From contig WYBT01000039.1 in assembly GCA_011525785.1 (NCBI GenBank), forward strand, positions 124,001 through 188,000: DNA of 64,000 nt, in the 5' to 3' direction. The notes beneath the pieces are model-generated. The model ran no database searches. It was not told where the DNA came from and saw only the letters and a list, made by a program, of their open reading frames with translations. Below are positions 35,705 to 43,305 of the stretch, piece after piece; the first letter of the stretch is position 1; each line of letters opens with the position of its first letter. The position numbers and the translations under genes are program-made. Origin of the DNA: Planctomycetaceae bacterium (GTDB taxonomy: Bacteria; Planctomycetota; UBA1135; GCA-002686595).

Positions 35705-36982
35705 TCAGCGCGAGGCGGCGAGCTTGGCGCGCAGGCCCTCGGCGGCCTGGTTCAGTTGGGCGAGGTCCGCGGGCGGTTCATCGAGCCGTTCGAGCTGCGC
35801 GAGATCGCGTTCGGCGCGCGCGAGCGCTGCTGCGCCGCCCGAGCGCTCGGCGTGAGCGAGGTGCGCCAGCGCGCGCGCCCGACGCAGGATTGGCGTGTCC
35901 GCGCCGGCCTCGATGGCCGCGTCGAGCCGCTCGAGCGCCACGCGCCGGTCGTCGTCGCGGCCCAGCTCGAGGTACAGATCGACGTGCCAGCAGGCGCTGG
36001 TCAGCACCCAACGCCAGTCGTTCGCGAGGCGCGGGTAGCGCTCGTCCAGGTAAGGCTCGACCAACGCGACCGCCTGCAGGCACTGGCGCAGTTGCGCGTG
36101 GAGCGCAGCCTTGGCGAGGTCCGCCTCGAGCAGATTGGGTTCGAGTTCGCGGGCGCGCTCGAGCTGCGCGAGCAGATCGCGCAGTTCCGACTGCGTCGGC
36201 GCGCGGGCGAAGGTGCGCTCGCGGAACTCGAGCTGTGCGCGCAGGACCCACAAGAGGCCGCGGTAGCGCGCCACATCGAGCGAGGGAGCAGCGCCGCGCG
36301 GCGCCGCCGCCGGTGTCGCCACGGCCTGTACTGTCGTGTCCAGACGCCACGCTTCGTCGACTGCGATCGCCTCGCTCGCGCGAGCCACGTGCGCATCGCG
36401 CGCCGCGTTCGCGCGAGGGTCCGCGCCGAGAAATCCGTCGCTCAGGGACTCCCAGAAGCCGCGCGGCTCGTCGGGCTGTCCCGCCAGTGCCAGCAACGCG
36501 TGGAGCGCCTCGTCGAGGGTCGCGCGCGCCTCCTTGAACTTCGCGGTCTGGATCAGGTGCTCGGCGAGGGCCAGGTGGGCGGGCACGAACCACGGCTCAG
36601 CGGCGAGTGCTTGCCGCAGGTCCGCTGCGCCGGCCGCGAGCAGCTCGTTGCGCCGCGCGGCGTTGTCCGCCAGCTCCGCGCGCTCGAGTCGCAGCTGGCC
36701 GCGGCGCGCGAGCAGCAGCGCCTGACCCGGCGAGATCACCAGCCCGCGGTCGAGGGCGTGCTCCGCGCGCTCCAGGGCCTGCTCGAGCTCGCGTCCGTTG
36801 GCGCCCGACTCGCGCGCCTCGCTCCACAGTTGGAGCGCCCGCTCGAACTGCGCCTGCGCGTTCACCGCGAGCTCCGGCCGTTCGGCCCAGGCCAGATCCC
36901 GCGCGCGCTGCGGCTCGCTCGCGCGACACGCGCACGCCAGCAACGCCACGAGCAGCCCCACCGTTCCGTGTTTTCGCGCCAT
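35705..36982 (-). CDS. TPR lipoprotein, first gene of the type III operon
   Basis: The 425-residue product has a signal with lipobox (MARKHGTVGLLVALLACAC). It then consists of helical repeats of TPR type (ELEQALERAEHALDRGLVIS; ADLRQALAAEPWFVPAHLAL; EARATLDEALHALLALAG) with Ala/Arg-rich linkers and a final repeat (RAERDLAQLERLDEPPADLA). It probably lies in the periplasm facing outward as a lipoprotein. SctW or pilotin roles are not supported by any motif. It is the first gene, with a 228-base gap to the divergent neighbour, so the main operon promoter lies there. A start 21 bases upstream is possible. Confidence 0.65.
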   Translation of the reverse strand: MARKHGTVGLLVALLACACRASEPQRARDLAWAERPELAVNAQAQFERALQLWSEARESGANGRELEQALERAEHALDRGLVISPGQALLLARRGQLRLERAELADNAARRNELLAAGAADLRQALAAEPWFVPAHLALAEHLIQTAKFKEARATLDEALHALLALAGQPDEPRGFWESLSDGFLGADPRANAARDAHVARASEAIAVDEAWRLDTTVQAVATPAAAPRGAAPSLDVARYRGLLWVLRAQLEFRERTFARAPTQSELRDLLAQLERARELEPNLLEADLAKAALHAQLRQCLQAVALVEPYLDERYPRLANDWRWVLTSACWHVDLYLELGRDDDRRVALERLDAAIEAGADTPILRRARALAHLAHAERSGGAAALARAERDLAQLERLDEPPADLAQLNQAAEGLRAKLAASR

Positions 36983-37210
36983 CGTCGATCGTCCCCGTGC
37001 CATCGCAGCCTGGGTGATCGAGGGGCGCGCGACCCCGTTGCACACGCTCACGCGCGGAAGTCGCGGCGGTGGCTGGTGGTAGCGCGTCGTCGCAGGGGCG
37101 CGACTGCTTCAGGAGGGCCCCGTACTCGTTCGCGAAGGCCGGTGATGTCGCCCAGCCGCGCGGGTTCAGCTGGCTGCCGTTCCTACGACAGGCTGGTTAG
37201 CCTCTCGAAC

Positions 37211-38710
37211 GTGGACGCGCACGCATATCGGTTGCTGAGAGTTGGCGACGCAGAGACCTGGGGCAGAGTCCGTGGGGAACATCCGACGTGGAAGCCCATG
37301 CTCGAGAACTGCGATCTGTCTGGGGTCAACCTGCACTCGAACGATCCCGAGAACGGCTGGGATCTCTCCAATTGCACGTTCGATGGCTCGAATTTCTCCG
37401 GCGCTCGAATCGTGCATGCGAAGCTGATCGGGGCTTCGTTTCGGGGCACGGACCTGACCGGCGCGTGCCTCGCGAACTCAGTGCTGATGGACGCTGATCT
37501 GACGGGCGTCCGCATGGCGCGGGCCGACTTCCGCGGCGTAAAGAAGAGTTGCGTGACGCTCCGACCGTCGGTCGTGACGTGCGCGCTGTGTCGAGGCGAA
37601 GCCGAAGTCGGCGAGCAAGGCCCGACGGTTGGACTCAGATGCCGTCGCTGCGGCCAGTACTTCATGAGTGCAATCGAGCTGGAGCACATTCTCTGGGGCG
37701 AGCGTGAAGCGCCGACTGTCGCGAAGGATCGGACGGCAGCAGCAGCCGCTCTCGACTACACCGAGTTCGTGAGGCGCACGGACGATGAGTCGACAGCGGT
37801 GTGGCTCGAACGCTGCCGATTCTGCGACGAGTGGTTGTGTCGTTCGGAGCGCGCCGGAGGCCACCGGTCGTATGCCTGTCGTTCGTGTGGGCTCTACGAA
37901 CTCGCCGGCGACACCCCCAGCCTCAAGAACTTCAACGCGCACGAACGTCTGAAGATCTGCTGGCGCCTGCGCGAGCGCTTCGACGAGCAGGTCTTGGCAG
38001 CTTCAGCTCCGAAGCCCGTGTCCGTGGATGCGCGCCTCCTGAGCGACATCAGCGCGTCACTTCGGGCGCCCGACGATCCGCTCGACTGCCTGCGGCTGCT
38101 CGTCGGCTGGATTCAGGCGCGCAGCCGTCCAGACGGCGGCTACGTGCAGCTTCGGGAGGCTGATTTCGCGGTAGCCCACGCCGACTCGCGGGCGGCCATG
38201 CGGTACCTGCTCGACCAGGCCACGGGACTGGGTTGGATCGAGCAGCGAGCGAACGAAGGCTGGCGCTTGACGCTCGACGGTTGGAAACAAGCACTCGAGT
38301 GGAAGCGCAAGAGACCTGACGCGCGCCAGGTGTTCGTCGCGATGTCGTTCGATGCGCAGTTCCGCTCGGCGTATGACGCGCTTGCGGCTGCCATACTCGA
38401 GGTCGGACTCACGCCCATGCGCGTGGACCAAGTCGAGCACAACGACAAGATCTGCGATCGACTGGTGGCCGAGATCCGGCGCAGTCGCCTAGTCATCGCC
38501 GACTGCTCGCACGGCTCGGGGAACGTCTACTTCGAAGCCGGCTTCGCCCTCGGGCTGGGGCTGACGGTGATCTGGACCTGCCGCGAGAGCGATAAGGACG
38601 AGCTGAAGTTCGACACGCGGCAGTACGCGCACATCCTGTGGAAGGACCCCGAAGAGCTGCGTCGCAAGCTTGTCGACCGACTGAACGCGACGCTCCTGCC
38701 AGTGGCTTGA
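37211..38710 (+). CDS. Pentapeptide-repeat, zinc-cysteine and deoxyribosyltransferase-like protein
   Basis: The roughly 499-residue product has three parts. Pentapeptide repeats occupy about residues 30-110 (WDLSNCTFDGSNFSGARI; LTGACLANSVLMDADLTGV). Two Cys clusters follow (CALCRGE with CRRCGQY; CRFCDEWLC with CRSCGLY), likely zinc ribbons. A C-terminal Rossmann-like domain (about 372-499: VFVAMSFDAQFRSAYDAL, RLVIADCSHGSGNVYFEAGF, FDTRQYAHILW) resembles nucleoside 2-deoxyribosyltransferase/TIR-like nucleotide hydrolases. Pentapeptide helices mimic DNA shape. The GTG at 37211 matches homologues that begin just before the ...W..WR.EHP segment; an ATG at 37145 is the alternative. An effector role in a stress or phage response is an inference. 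Confidence 0.7.
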   Translation: MDAHAYRLLRVGDAETWGRVRGEHPTWKPMLENCDLSGVNLHSNDPENGWDLSNCTFDGSNFSGARIVHAKLIGASFRGTDLTGACLANSVLMDADLTGVRMARADFRGVKKSCVTLRPSVVTCALCRGEAEVGEQGPTVGLRCRRCGQYFMSAIELEHILWGEREAPTVAKDRTAAAAALDYTEFVRRTDDESTAVWLERCRFCDEWLCRSERAGGHRSYACRSCGLYELAGDTPSLKNFNAHERLKICWRLRERFDEQVLAASAPKPVSVDARLLSDISASLRAPDDPLDCLRLLVGWIQARSRPDGGYVQLREADFAVAHADSRAAMRYLLDQATGLGWIEQRANEGWRLTLDGWKQALEWKRKRPDARQVFVAMSFDAQFRSAYDALAAAILEVGLTPMRVDQVEHNDKICDRLVAEIRRSRLVIADCSHGSGNVYFEAGFALGLGLTVIWTCRESDKDELKFDTRQYAHILWKDPEELRRKLVDRLNATLLPVA

Positions 38711-38713
38711 AGC

Positions 38714-39301
38714 ATGGCCCGACCGCGTGAGTTCGACCCCGAGGAGGTGCTCGAGCGTTGCCTGGAGCTGTTCTGGGCGCGCGGGTTCGCGGGCGTGTCG
38801 GTCAGCGACCTCGAGCAGGCCACGGGGCTGGGCCGGCAGAGCCTGTACGCGGCCTTCGGCGACAAGCAGGCGCTGTTCGCGGCCGTGCTGGAGCGTTATC
38901 GCGCCGCGACCGAGCACTGGCTCGCGCCGCTCTTGGCCGCGGACGCCGGGGTCGAGACGGTGCGGCGCTACGCGCGCGACGCGCTGGCAGCGCAGGGAAA
39001 GCACGGCGCATCGGGCTGTCTGGTGGTGAAGACGTTGTGGGACCGGGGGCTGGAGGACGGCGAGCTGCAGGCCGGCGCCAAGGCCGCGGCGCGGCGTGTG
39101 CGGGCGGCCTTCGCACACGCGCTCGAGCGCGCCAGCGAGCGCGGCGAGCTCTCGCCCGGCGACAGCGTGCGGCGCGGCGATTTGTGCTTCGCAGCGGTCA
39201 ACGGGCTCGCGGCGCTGCGGCGCTCGGGCGTGTCGGAGGCCTCGGCCCTGGCGAGCTTCGAGCTGCTGCTGGAGAGCTGGCAGCCCGACCAGCGCCGCTG
39301 A
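38714..39301 (+). CDS. TetR family transcriptional regulator
   Basis: The 195-residue product has the N-terminal TetR helix-turn-helix (LELFWARGFAGVSVSDLEQA, then TGLGRQSLYAAFGDKQALF). Its C-terminal ligand domain resembles that of AcrR/TetR regulators of short-chain dehydrogenases (ASGCLVVKTLWDRGL). A perfect palindrome of the TTGACC-N4-GGTCAA type lies 203 bases downstream, just ahead of the dehydrogenase gene. The most likely model is that it represses that gene, possibly until an electrophilic or quinone-like inducer appears. It starts three bases after the upstream gene's stop, so it may be partly read through. Confidence 0.85.
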   Translation: MARPREFDPEEVLERCLELFWARGFAGVSVSDLEQATGLGRQSLYAAFGDKQALFAAVLERYRAATEHWLAPLLAADAGVETVRRYARDALAAQGKHGASGCLVVKTLWDRGLEDGELQAGAKAAARRVRAAFAHALERASERGELSPGDSVRRGDLCFAAVNGLAALRRSGVSEASALASFELLLESWQPDQRR

Positions 39302-39503
39302 GCTACTGGTTCGTCGAGAGTTCGCGGCGCTCGAAGGTTCGAGCAACTAGCAGCGACCGAACCAGCGTCTCCGCGCGGCCGACTGCCGGGGGCGCGGCGG
39401 CGCTCGTGCCGGTGCGACCGTTGGGTGCGGCGTGAGGTCCGCGCTGCGAGGCGCTTTCGCGGCGCCCACTTTTCTCGAAACCCCGCGACGCCCCGCGCAT
39501 CCT

Positions 39504-39529
39504 TGTTCTTGACCGCTTGGTCAAGAACA
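39504..39529. promoter_or_regulatory. TetR-type operator, perfect 11-bp inverted repeat
   Basis: TGTTCTTGACC and GGTCAAGAACA are exact reverse complements around a GCTT spacer. The core TTGACC-N4-GGTCAA is the known operator form for many TetR-family regulators of dehydrogenase genes. It sits 55 bases upstream of the short-chain dehydrogenase start, where it would overlap the promoter, and just downstream of the tetR gene. Confidence 0.8.
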
Positions 39530-39584
39530 GCCCGAACCGACCGGCGAGCCCGCCGGCCACCGCCCCACCGACCGCTAGACCGCC

Positions 39585-40346
39585 ATGAGCTCCTCCAGCA
39601 CCTCCTCCAAGCCCCTCCAACTCCAAGGCGCCGTCGCGCTCGTCACCGGCGCAGGCCGCGCGCGAGGCATCGGCCGCGGAACCGTCGACGCGCTCGTCGC
39701 CGCTGGCGCAGCGCGCGTGTACGTCGCCGTGCGCGACACGGCCGCCGCCGCGCCGCTGTACGCCGCGCACGGTGACAAGGTCCGCGTGGTCGAGCACGAC
39801 GTGACGCGACTGGAGCGCGCTCAGGCGCTCGCGGCGCAGCTCTCGGATGTGAATGTGCTCATCCACAACGCGGGGCTGTTCACGGGCGCGACGGCGTTGG
39901 GCGACGAGGCCCAGCAGCGGCGCGAGTTCGAGGTCAACGTGTTCGGGCCGATCGCGCTGACGCGCGCCTTCGCGCCGGTCCTGGCCCGCAACGGCGGCGG
40001 CGCGGTGGCGATCCTCAACTCGGTGGCGAGCCACTTCTCGTTCCCGCTGGGCGCCAGCTACTCGGCCAGCAAGGCCGCGCTGCACAGCTTCACGCAAGCG
40101 CTGCGGCGCGAGCTCGCTGCGCAGGGCACGCACGTGCTGGGCGTGTACCCCGGACCGATCGACACCGACATGGCCGAGAAGATCCCGATGGAGAAGGCTT
40201 CGCCCGCCGACGTCGGCCGCGCGATCGTCGCCGCACTCGCCGCGCGCGAGGAGGACCTCTACCCCGACGCGACCGGCGCGCAGATGTACGCCGCGCACCG
40301 CAGCGATCCCAAGGCGCTCGAGCGCCAGCTCGCGCAGATGGCGTGA
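39585..40346 (+). CDS. Short-chain dehydrogenase/reductase (SDR)
   Basis: The 253-residue product shows the classical SDR layout: nucleotide-binding TGAGRARGIG (a modified TGxxxGIG), DVTRLERAQ (Asp after the second strand), NAG in LIHNAGLF, the catalytic Ser in ILNSVASH, then YSASKAAL (Tyr and Lys), and the closing PGPIDTDMAEK. It reduces or oxidises an alcohol or carbonyl with NAD(P). TetR and its operator lie just upstream. The family has many substrates and no special motif fixes one; detoxification is a guess from the regulatory setting. Confidence 0.85.
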   Translation: MSSSSTSSKPLQLQGAVALVTGAGRARGIGRGTVDALVAAGAARVYVAVRDTAAAAPLYAAHGDKVRVVEHDVTRLERAQALAAQLSDVNVLIHNAGLFTGATALGDEAQQRREFEVNVFGPIALTRAFAPVLARNGGGAVAILNSVASHFSFPLGASYSASKAALHSFTQALRRELAAQGTHVLGVYPGPIDTDMAEKIPMEKASPADVGRAIVAALAAREEDLYPDATGAQMYAAHRSDPKALERQLAQMA

Positions 40347-40351
40347 GCGTT

Positions 40352-40414
40352 CGCGCGACGGTCGAGACGTCGAGCTGCTGCCTTGCGCGTGGCTGGCGTC
40401 TCGATCCTCGCGCG
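40352..40414. terminator. Convergent two-part hairpin
   Basis: CGCGCGA pairs with TCGCGCG and, inside, TCGAGACG pairs with CGTCTCGA, separated by small internal loops of three bases. It lies between the short-chain dehydrogenase stop (40346) and the DUF1499 stop (40437). No T-run follows. Confidence 0.5.
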
Positions 40415-40436
40415 CGGTTGAACGGCGATCGAAGCG

Positions 40437-40901
40437 CTAGCGCGTCGACTCGAACGCGGCGCGCAGCGCTTCGACGCGCTTGCGGTTCGCACCCAGGTCC
40501 GAGTACCCGATGCGCGACGCCGAGCGCACGTGGATCGACTTGGCGGGCTCGTCGAGGCTGAGCTCGAGGTCGTCGACGAAGCGCATCACGCGCGAGGTGA
40601 ACTCGAACCAAACGTAGTCGGTGTGCGTTTGGTACAGCCTCGCGCCGGGCAGCGAAAGCGCGGCCACCGTCGCGCGCTCGAACGCGACGTGCGCGTCGCC
40701 GTCGAACTTCAGCGGCGGCACGTAGTGTTCGCTGTCCGCAGGATCGGCCTGACTCGACACGCAGTTCGGAGAGCTTGGGCAATCCGAGAGCCGACCCGCG
40801 TTCAGGCCGAGGTTGTCGGGACGCGGCGCAGCGCAACCGCTCCACAGGACGAACACCGCCGCGAGGGCCAGGCCTGCGGCGGCGATGCGCAAGAGCTTCA
40901 T
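40437..40901 (-). CDS. DUF1499 family lipoprotein
   Basis: The 154-residue product has a signal with lipobox (ALAAVFVLWSGCAAPRP) and a DUF1499 core: LSDCPSSPNCVSSQADP (two Cys), YVWFEFTSRVMRFVDDLEL, and HVRSASRIGYSDLGANRKRV near the end. DUF1499 proteins are widespread in proteobacteria and planctomycetes and of unknown function. It follows cysC by 19 bases and is last in the three-gene operon with the sulfatase-like hydrolase. There is no evidence that it handles sulfate. Confidence 0.8.
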   Translation of the reverse strand: MKLLRIAAAGLALAAVFVLWSGCAAPRPDNLGLNAGRLSDCPSSPNCVSSQADPADSEHYVPPLKFDGDAHVAFERATVAALSLPGARLYQTHTDYVWFEFTSRVMRFVDDLELSLDEPAKSIHVRSASRIGYSDLGANRKRVEALRAAFESTR

Positions 40902-40920
40902 CGAAATCCGATCGGTGGGT

Positions 40921-41487
40921 TCAGTCGAGGTGCGCGGACGCGCCGCTGGGCACGATCCCGCGCTGTTCGAGGTACGCCAGCACGAGCTTGGCGGATTCCT
41001 CGATCGACTGCCGCGCGGTCTCGCACACGACCTCGGGCGCCACGGGCGGCTCGTAGGGATCGCTCACGCCCGTGAACTGTGGAATCAGGCCGGCGCGCGC
41101 CTTCTTGTAGAGCCCCTTGGTGTCGCGCTCCTCGACCACTTCGAGAGGCGCGTGCACGTGGATCTCGATGAACGGCGCGCTGCTGCGCGCGCGGATTTCG
41201 TCGCGGATCGCGCGGTAGGGCGAGATCGCGGCCGTGATCGCCACCACGCCGTTGCGCGCCAGCATGTCGGCCACGAAGCCGATGCGGCGCACGTTGGTGT
41301 CGCGGTCTTCCTTGGAGAAGCCCAGGCCCTTGGAGAGGAACTCGCGCACCTCGTCGCCATCGAGCACCTCGACCTTCTTGCCCAGGTCGCGCAACACCGG
41401 CGTCAAGAACTCCGCCAGCGTGCTCTTGCCGGCGCCGGACAAGCCGGTGAACCACAGCGTGCAGCCTTGCTCTCGCCAATCGCCCAT
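40921..41487 (-). CDS. cysC: Adenylyl-sulfate (APS) kinase CysC
   Basis: The 188-residue kinase carries P-loop GLSGAGKST (residues about 15-23), [20 protein letters not shown] with the substrate motif, [16 protein letters not shown], and the lid motif [10 protein letters not shown]. Together these are characteristic of CysC, which phosphorylates adenylyl sulfate to PAPS, the universal sulfate donor. No cysD/cysN (ATP sulfurylase) lies nearby, so APS must come from genes elsewhere. Its companion, a sulfatase-like hydrolase, fits a sulfated-polymer context in a planctomycete, but that is an inference. Confidence 0.92.
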   Translation of the reverse strand: MGDWREQGCTLWFTGLSGAGKSTLAEFLTPVLRDLGKKVEVLDGDEVREFLSKGLGFSKEDRDTNVRRIGFVADMLARNGVVAITAAISPYRAIRDEIRARSSAPFIEIHVHAPLEVVEERDTKGLYKKARAGLIPQFTGVSDPYEPPVAPEVVCETARQSIEESAKLVLAYLEQRGIVPSGASAHLD

Positions 41488-41497
41488 GCGCGCGGCC

Positions 41498-42454
41498 TCA
41501 GCGGATCTTGCCTTCGAGGTACGGCACCTCGAAGCACTTCTCGTGCATGATCGGCCCGTGGCCGAAGTAGCCGGCCTCGCCGAACAGCTCGCCGTGGTCG
41601 GCGGTGACGATGATGTAGGTGTTCTTCGGGACCATGTCGTAGAGCTTCTCGAACACCGAGTCGAGGTAACGCACGGTGTCGATCTGGCGCGCGCGCAGTT
41701 GCTCCATCTTCTCGTCGTCGAAGAACTCGGTGTCGTCCTTGACGAGGTTGCCCTGCGCGTCGACCGCCTCGCCCATCTTCTTGAAGACGCCGTTCACGCC
41801 GCTGATGCGCGGCCACATCGAGCTGTCCTCGTCGGGCTTGGCGTACGGGTAGTGCGTCTCGCCGACGTTGAGCATGTAGAAGCTCGGCCGGTCGGTCCCG
41901 AACTGCAGCGTCGGGAGCATCTTGGCCATGTCGTTGTGGTGGTCCATCAACTGGAACGAGTCGAAGTCCCGGTTGATGCCCGTGCGCGGGTTGAGCACCG
42001 GCAATGAGACCCGCGCGTGCGTCTTGTAGCCGAGCGTGTTGCGGAGCAGGCCCGGGAACCACAGCGCCGGCACCATGCGCGCGAAGTCGACGCCCTTGGC
42101 GCCCAGGCGCTGGTTGTAGTTGAAGAAGTCTTCCTTGTAGTACTCCGACGCGTACACGTTCGGCGGCGAAGTGTGCGGCAGCAGCCCCGTCAGCAGGTTG
42201 TAGTGCGAGGGCGCGGTCCAGCTCGCGTACGTGTAGCGCTTCTCGACCTTGCCGCCCGAGAGCTTGGTGATGATCTTCGGCGCGGCTGCCATGAACGAGT
42301 CGTAGCGGCACGAGTCGAGCGTGATGACGATGAAGTTGTTCTCGGCCTGAGGCTCGGGGTGCGGCGGGAGCCCGGGCCCCATCGGACGCAGGACGGGACG
42401 GGGCGCGGCCGGCGGCGGCGTCGGCTTGGACTTGAGGAAGTCGAAGAGTCCCAT
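41498..42454 (-). CDS. Alkaline-phosphatase-superfamily hydrolase, sulfatase-like, with Thr at the nucleophile
   Basis: The 318-residue product has the metal-binding scaffold of sulfatases and phosphatases: [11 protein letters not shown] near the N-terminus, then [13 protein letters not shown], later [10 protein letters not shown] and [10 protein letters not shown]. Sulfatases have a Cys/Ser nucleophile in CxPxR; here it is Thr in TAPSH, as in phosphoethanolamine transferases and phosphonate monoester hydrolases. A phosphomonoester or phosphotransferase activity is therefore plausible despite the neighbouring APS kinase. No signal peptide is visible (start [16 protein letters not shown]), so it is cytoplasmic or uses another route. 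Confidence 0.7.
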   Translation of the reverse strand: MGLFDFLKSKPTPPPAAPRPVLRPMGPGLPPHPEPQAENNFIVITLDSCRYDSFMAAAPKIITKLSGGKVEKRYTYASWTAPSHYNLLTGLLPHTSPPNVYASEYYKEDFFNYNQRLGAKGVDFARMVPALWFPGLLRNTLGYKTHARVSLPVLNPRTGINRDFDSFQLMDHHNDMAKMLPTLQFGTDRPSFYMLNVGETHYPYAKPDEDSSMWPRISGVNGVFKKMGEAVDAQGNLVKDDTEFFDDEKMEQLRARQIDTVRYLDSVFEKLYDMVPKNTYIIVTADHGELFGEAGYFGHGPIMHEKCFEVPYLEGKIR

Positions 42455-42628
42455 CGAGGCGGTGAAGGCTGGCGGAGCGGACCTGGGGCGGGCGCGGCCA
42501 CGCGAAACGAGCGGGCGGCGCGGAAGCGCGGAAGTCTACGGCGCCGGCTCCGTTGGGCGCGCGACCGGCCGCGCCAGCGGAGCGAGCGGTCGGCCCTCGG
42601 CTCTGCACACGGGTAAGATCTGCGGACC

Positions 42629-43132
42629 ATGAATCCGCGTCCCGTTTCCGCCGCCGCCCGTCTGTCCGCCGCCCTCTTGTGCCTGCTCGCCGCCTGCGGC
42701 GGATCGGCCGACCCCGCCAAGCTCACCGACGAGGGTTACGCCGCGCTCGGCAAGAGCGACTGGAAGGGCGCCCAGGCCGACTTCGGCGCGGCGCTCGAGA
42801 CTCTCAAGCCCACCGACCCGGGCTACTTGCGCGCGAAGATGGGTTGGATCGAGGCGGCGATCTACACCGATGCGGGCAAGGCCAAGGACGAGTTCCTGTC
42901 CCTGGCGACGGGCATGGCCTCGCAGGTCAAGTCTTCCGACTACATCTCGGTCGCGAGCAAGCTCACCGGCGAGCGCAAGTTCTCGGAGGCCATCGCCGTG
43001 CTCGAGAGCGGACTCAAGGCGCACGCCGAAGACCCCAAGGTCCGCGCGGTGGGCGAAGCGATCAAGAAGGCCGCCGAGAAGGCGGGCGACAACGCTTCGC
43101 TCGAGGCGCTGAAGTCGCTGGGCTATCTGTAA
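42629..43132 (+). CDS. TPR-like small lipoprotein
   Basis: The 167-residue product has a signal with lipobox (ALLCLLAACGGSADP) followed by one and a half helical repeats of tetratricopeptide type (YAALGKSDWKGAQADFGAAL; KFSEAIAVLESGLKAHAEDP). The organisation suggests a small assembly or scaffold lipoprotein, but no partner is adjacent. It is isolated: the following terminator region and the first secreted paralogue are separate transcripts. Function is not assigned. Confidence 0.65.
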   Translation: MNPRPVSAAARLSAALLCLLAACGGSADPAKLTDEGYAALGKSDWKGAQADFGAALETLKPTDPGYLRAKMGWIEAAIYTDAGKAKDEFLSLATGMASQVKSSDYISVASKLTGERKFSEAIAVLESGLKAHAEDPKVRAVGEAIKKAAEKAGDNASLEALKSLGYL

Positions 43133-43138
43133 AGACAG

Positions 43139-43158
43139 ACCGCCGCAGTCGCGGCGGT
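43139..43158 (+). terminator. 8-bp hairpin after the TPR lipoprotein gene
   Basis: ACCGCCGC pairs with GCGGCGGT around AGTC, beginning six bases after the stop codon. It has no T-run. A second hairpin follows at 43171-43193. Confidence 0.55.
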
Positions 43159-43170
43159 GGGAAGTGCTGC

Positions 43171-43193
43171 GGGGAGGGCGTCAGTCCCTCCCC
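43171..43193 (+). terminator. Second hairpin of the same terminator region
   Basis: GGGGAGGG pairs with CCCTCCCC around CGTCAGT and is followed by CCTTGTTC, a weak T-containing tail. Together with the previous hairpin it closes the TPR lipoprotein transcript before the paralogue cluster. Confidence 0.55.
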
Positions 43194-43305
43194 CTTGTTC
43201 GTATTCCCCGAGTAAGCTGAAGCGCGTCTTTGCGGGCGGCGCAACAGCGGCTGGCTCAGCCGCGGCGCACTCCCCCACGTTCAGGAAAGACCTGGAGCGC
43301 TCTTC

